Position numbers and translations under genes: made by a program. Positions 60,452 through 64,000 of a DNA stretch of 64,000 bases are shown here, piece after piece (within the stretch, counting starts at the first letter, position 1; the number at the start of each line of letters is the position of its first letter). This stretch comes from CAYQCE01 sp964415885. Its GTDB lineage: Bacteria > Zixibacteria > MSB-5A5 > JAABVY01 > JAHJOQ01. A model generated the notes under the pieces. It ran no database searches and was not told the DNA's origin. It worked only from the letters and a program-made list of their open reading frames with translations. The stretch lies in assembly GCA_964415885.1 (NCBI GenBank), contig CAYQCE010000011.1:1-64000 (forward strand), given 5' to 3'.

Positions 60452-61207
60452 TTACAGCCCGAAGCTTCCCCCGGAGAAAACCGAGACTGTGCTGATCAGA
60501 AGGACCCAGATTAGCCAGAAGGCAACTACCCAGATCGCAATCTTATCCTTCGATACGTTCGGTACGTGTACGTTTATACCAATTACGAGAAGGGCGAGCA
60601 TCCAGATCGAGAAGATGTCGATTTTGTTAAGGAAGAAATACAGAAACGACATGTTTTCGTCAGACGGCAGCAGAATTGCGAGGCTCGTGCGTACATCCGT
60701 GGTACCCTTCATCTTGATCAGAAACGTCTTGACGAGCGTCTCCGGTATCCCGACAAGGGCCGAGAAGGCATACACATTCACCATATTCCAGAATCGAGCC
60801 TCACCGCCGATTATTACGCTTGCGATCAACAACAGAACTGCCGCGCCGATCAGAGTCATCGCCGCCGTCCAGACCATGCCAATAGCGTACTGCCATGGAG
60901 GCGGGCTCTCCATCGATTCTCGAGTATTTTCGATTATCTCCTGTCTCTGAGACTCCGGCAGGTTCTGAATCCACTTGTTATTCTCGAGTCGGTAGACTTG
61001 ATCCTCTATGACGATATCCTTGATAATCGGATAGATGGCCATACCGACCAGGAAGACCAGAATTACTGGTACAATCCACGCCCACTTCGAGCCTTTCAGA
61101 CTCTCAAATGTCTCGCGAGGTGAGATGAATATGTTTATGAGGCGTAAAGCGGGATTCATCTGGATGGTTGCCCCAGATTCACTTCCATCGCCCATCTCAT
61201 TTGTCAT
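60452..61207 (-). CDS. Yip1-family membrane protein
   Basis: 251 aa with five hydrophobic helices. The N-terminal stretch RLINIFISPRETFESLKGSKWAWIVPVIL is the Yip1/YIP-domain start seen in bacterial members. Function unknown. The stop lies 26 bp before the tolC gene, so it may be the first gene of the export operon and could assist assembly. Confidence 0.8.
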   Translation of the reverse strand: MTNEMGDGSESGATIQMNPALRLINIFISPRETFESLKGSKWAWIVPVILVFLVGMAIYPIIKDIVIEDQVYRLENNKWIQNLPESQRQEIIENTRESMESPPPWQYAIGMVWTAAMTLIGAAVLLLIASVIIGGEARFWNMVNVYAFSALVGIPETLVKTFLIKMKGTTDVRTSLAILLPSDENMSFLYFFLNKIDIFSIWMLALLVIGINVHVPNVSKDKIAIWVVAFWLIWVLLISTVSVFSGGSFGL

Positions 61208-61306
61208 ACGTCGGTCCTTTCGTCTATGCTTGTTACAGACGTATCAAATGGCCAAAAGGTTTCACTAAGAAATTGTGCTTTTCCGGCATACAGCTCTGGC
61301 CACGGT

Positions 61307-61978
61307 TTATTCACTCTCTGGTCGGGAATTCAGCTCAATGTCACCGATATCGCAATCGGCAATGACAACAAGGCTTCCGGATTCGATTGAGATTAAGACC
61401 TTTTCGGAAGTGGCCTCGTTGCTGAGACCGAGTGAGCCCGGAGTGAGGGTGACATTGTCCAGTTCCCAACGTGATCCTCGTTCATTCAATCCGGTAACTT
61501 CGCCTCCGTAGCAGAAAACGGAAAACGACGCGCCGATTTCCATTTTCAGGCGCACCGAACGTGTTTCGTCGCTGAGCGCGAAGACCACGTAAGCGTCATC
61601 GATCATAACGAGCCTGCCGGGAAACCGTGTCAGAAGAGCGACATTCGACAGCAAATGGTCTGTTCTCCGTCCCGCCGCGCAGAGGAGGAGGACTGTATCT
61701 GCACCCTTCGAGAAGGCATACTCGACAGCGATCTCGCTGTCGGAGTGGTCTTTCTCGCTATCGTAGATGATGATTTCATCTGCATCGATTTTCTCCGCCG
61801 GGATATCCAGTGAGTCAAGATCGCCGATAAAGACATCCGGCCGCAGGCCGGCATTCTCCAGATAGAGAAGCCCCGCGTCTGCAGCAATCACTGTATCAGA
61901 CGACTCAACGTGTCTTCGAAGCAGCGAGGAGTCGATTGGACGCCCATTGCAGATTATGGATGCGAGCTTCACGGACAT
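61307..61978 (-). CDS. thiN: Thiamine pyrophosphokinase
   Basis: 223 aa. Catalytic acidic blocks: ADAGLLYLENAGLRPDVFIGDLDSL, KDHSDSEIAVEYA and AAGRRTDHLLSN, followed by a C-terminal beta domain (LTPGSLGLSNEAT). This fits TPK, which makes thiamine diphosphate from thiamine and ATP. Stand-alone gene, between the Yip1 gene and the PEGA/TPR gene. Confidence 0.9.
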   Translation of the reverse strand: MSVKLASIICNGRPIDSSLLRRHVESSDTVIAADAGLLYLENAGLRPDVFIGDLDSLDIPAEKIDADEIIIYDSEKDHSDSEIAVEYAFSKGADTVLLLCAAGRRTDHLLSNVALLTRFPGRLVMIDDAYVVFALSDETRSVRLKMEIGASFSVFCYGGEVTGLNERGSRWELDNVTLTPGSLGLSNEATSEKVLISIESGSLVVIADCDIGDIELNSRPESE

Positions 61979-62021
61979 GCGTCAAATATATAAGGGGAAG
62001 GGGAGAGTACGCAAAGAAGAA

Positions 62022-62050
62022 AAAAAAGACGGCGGGATGTGAATCCCGCC
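62022..62050 (-). terminator. Intrinsic terminator of the PEGA/TPR gene
   Basis: An 8-bp perfect stem (GGCGGGAT 62031-62038 / ATCCCGCC 62043-62050), 4-nt loop, followed on the minus strand by GTC and a run of eight T. Textbook terminator 31 bp after the stop. Confidence 0.9.
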
Positions 62051-62080
62051 GCCGAACACTTATCCTTCGACACTCGTATA

Positions 62081-64000
62081 TTAGTCGTTCAGTGCCACCT
62101 GCTTAAGTCGCTGCCATTCCGGATCGACGGCATACTTCTGCTCAATCTCAGGAGTGGCTTCCTCAATGAACTTCTCGTAATACTTGCGGGCATCGCCCTC
62201 GTCGCCCCTGGCGAGATTCGCGAGCGCGATGAGTGCGTAGACATTGGCCTTGTTGTGGGTGTACTTCTCGGCCTTCTTGTAATACTTGATTGCGTCCTTG
62301 TATTCTCCCATTGCCGAGTATGCATCGCCGCGTCCAAGGAGATTCAGGTAGCTTTCGTCGTTAATCTCGCACGCCTGCTCGAAGTCGGCCAGCGCGCGGT
62401 CATATACACCGTTCTGGATATAGGCGTATCCGCGTGCTCTCAAGATCATCATGTTCGATGGATCGAGATCGAGCGCACCCGTGTATGCACTTATCGCGGA
62501 GGTGACCTTGCCATCCGACATGTATATTTTGCCCGCCTGGAAGAAGTCTTTTCTTGCATCTGCCGGACGGTTACCCTTGAGGTATGCCTGTCCGCGCATA
62601 TAATAGCAGTCGGCGTTCTTCTCTTTCAAAAGGGCGAGTGTATAGCTCTCCACTGCTTTCCGGAAGTCACCCGCGTCGAAAGCGCTCTGACCGGCAGCTA
62701 TACACTGCTCCGGCGACATCTCGATCGGTTTGTCGCTCTCTATCCTGGCGAGCTGAGCGTCTATCGTGGTAAGGCCATTCTCATTGACTCTTACGGTCTT
62801 GCTATAGGTCTCATAACCGTCGGCCTTTATCACGAGTTTGTGCCTGCCGGGATAGACATTCCTGATCGTCCTGCCGCCTTTGCCGTAGCTGCGGTTGTCG
62901 ATGAAAATCTCTGAATTCTCGATATTCGTTATGACCTTCAGGTCACCATACTGTATCTTCTTCTCCTCTTTGCCGGATTCCGTCTTTTTGAGTTCGGAAC
63001 CATCGGTGCCCGCAAGTGTTGACTCCGACATTTCGACAGGTACGACCGAGCGCATGTTGCCGGCATGATCGAAAGTCATCCCCGCAGTCTTGTAGAATGG
63101 GGTCTTCGCGGTTAGCGTGTAGCTGCCCGGTGGCAGCAAATCGAACACGAAGATGCCCGCGTCATTGGTTGTCACCGAGCGTCCGAGTTCAGTTATGGTG
63201 ACTTTGACGTCCGCAAGAACCCGACCCGAATTCTGGTCCGTGACGACTCCGATAGCCGGCATCTCCGAAAGTCCGCCTGTGCGCCTTACGGTCTGCGAAA
63301 CCACGAGCAGCACGAGGACGACCGCGAGCGTGCCATACAAAAGAACAGTCGCCAAATCTCGCCCTCCGGGTCTAAGCACGAACGGTCTGCCGTTGACAGT
63401 GAGTTCGTCGCCCGATTTCAGCTTCACACCCTTCGGCAGCTTTATCTTGCTCCGTCTGAAATGAGCGGTGCCACGGTTTCTCGGGATATGATCACCCGGT
63501 GCTTTATATCTGTTTTCAGTCTGCGTTAAATCATCTTCCTGTTCGAATTCGCTCGGTCCGGCTGTCGGGGAATCTATGTCCGCGGAGAACTCCTGTTTGT
63601 CGGGTTCGGGGTTTTCGGTTTCAGATGTTGATCCTATCACCGAGCCGGGTTTGAGGCTGTGTCCGTGTGGGGTTTTCGGTTCCGGGGGATCGTCGGCTTT
63701 ATTTGCGAGCGACGGTATCCTGGATTGAAGGCTCGCGATCAGCTTGTCCTTCTCCTCCGATTCCACGGCTCCCATTTCAGGCGACAGCGGCTTTGAGGTG
63801 GCCGGTTCAGACTTAACCGTGGGCTCGTCGTATTCGGAATCAACTGATTCGTCCTTTGCGAACAGCTCGGTGTTCGATTTCTCAGTTACGTCTTCAGGAT
63901 CTCCGTCAGGGAGTTCGATTTCGGCCTTGGCCATGAATGCCTCAGCGCCGTCGGAGGGTCTGTCGACCGGGTCGGCCTGTTCGGATTCGTCTGCGGGGCT
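62081..64000 (-). CDS. PEGA- and TPR-domain membrane protein, 5' end beyond the window
   Basis: A 617-aa product can start at ATG 63934, but the frame stays open to base 64000, and the acidic low-complexity composition continues, so the true N-terminus may lie outside. Order: disordered acidic region (to about 165), one membrane helix (VLLYGTLAVVLVLLVVS), a carboxypeptidase-regulatory-like domain (VVTDQNSGRVLADVKVTI, GIFVFDLLPPGSYTL), a PEGA domain (GDLKVITNIENSEIFIDNRSYG, split by a turn; YPGRHKLVIKADGYE) and five TPR-like repeats. It is probably a surface or envelope assembly protein. Confidence 0.85.
   Translation of the reverse strand, partial: SPADESEQADPVDRPSDGAEAFMAKAEIELPDGDPEDVTEKSNTELFAKDESVDSEYDEPTVKSEPATSKPLSPEMGAVESEEKDKLIASLQSRIPSLANKADDPPEPKTPHGHSLKPGSVIGSTSETENPEPDKQEFSADIDSPTAGPSEFEQEDDLTQTENRYKAPGDHIPRNRGTAHFRRSKIKLPKGVKLKSGDELTVNGRPFVLRPGGRDLATVLLYGTLAVVLVLLVVSQTVRRTGGLSEMPAIGVVTDQNSGRVLADVKVTITELGRSVTTNDAGIFVFDLLPPGSYTLTAKTPFYKTAGMTFDHAGNMRSVVPVEMSESTLAGTDGSELKKTESGKEEKKIQYGDLKVITNIENSEIFIDNRSYGKGGRTIRNVYPGRHKLVIKADGYETYSKTVRVNENGLTTIDAQLARIESDKPIEMSPEQCIAAGQSAFDAGDFRKAVESYTLALLKEKNADCYYMRGQAYLKGNRPADARKDFFQAGKIYMSDGKVTSAISAYTGALDLDPSNMMILRARGYAYIQNGVYDRALADFEQACEINDESYLNLLGRGDAYSAMGEYKDAIKYYKKAEKYTHNKANVYALIALANLARGDEGDARKYYEKFIEEATPEIEQKYAVDPEWQRLKQVALND

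Noticed and set aside
62039..62914. A 291-codon open frame on the plus strand
   Set aside because: Antisense to the TPR and PEGA part of a clear minus-strand gene, and it starts within that gene's terminator.

Overview
This window looks like a chromosomal segment of an anaerobic, sulfite-respiring bacterium of the FCB type. A Zixibacteria-like lineage is my best guess. That rests on the short dockerin-like repeats (DIDDIVYLIAYVFQGG), two GWxTD-domain proteins, and long TPR/PEGA and HEAT proteins next to a full reductive dsr locus. The lineage is inference, because no rRNA or marker tree is available here. Coding density is high. I see no insertion sequence, prophage, CRISPR array or rRNA operon. 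One tRNA gene is present.

Layout. 1-8250: a dockerin fragment, a CocE-type hydrolase with its PadR regulator, tryptophanase, an ansA-type asparaginase, a polytopic TPR protein and a CPBP protease. 8471-30250: the sulfur block, all on the plus strand: qmoAB, dsrAB-dsrD-dsrN, dsrL, dsrC, an RsbRD-N protein, dsrMKJOP, a CoA-disulfide-reductase-like flavoprotein fused to rhodanese, then hemA, a precorrin-2 dehydrogenase and a cobA-hemD fusion that supply siroheme. 30300-37000: a ferritin-like protein, archaeal-type phosphoglycerate mutase, tRNA-His next to hisS, a dockerin-bearing M1 peptidase and a THEP1-type NTPase. 37100-50450: a signalling block with an RsbU/RsbW/STAS partner switch, a HEAT-repeat protein, stand-alone receivers, CheR, two CheY, CheZ, CheA, CheB, then a histidine kinase and an NtrC-type regulator. 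50600-64000: a methyltransferase, a small Cys protein, two GWxTD proteins, a MacAB/TolC-like export operon with two permeases, a Yip1 protein, thiamine pyrophosphokinase and a PEGA/TPR protein that runs off the right edge.

How it works together. DsrAB reduces sulfite to a trisulfide on DsrC. DsrD is reductive-type. DsrMKJOP links the DsrC cycle to membrane quinones, QmoAB and DsrL are soluble electron carriers, and DsrN and the siroheme genes serve the DsrAB cofactor. No qmoC, aprAB, sat or dsrEFH is in the window. An 18-bp palindrome (TTGTKA-N6-TCACAA) recurs at the qmoA, dsrL, rsbRD-dsrM and ferritin-like promoters, and half-sites cluster upstream of dsrA, so a shared redox or FNR/CRP-type regulator is likely.

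The most unusual item is the tRNA-His/hisS pair. The tRNA has no encoded G-1 and carries U72 and A73, and the adjacent HisRS has the KPGPGR motif-2 signature. This is the divergent histidine identity system known from Caulobacter-type alphaproteobacteria.
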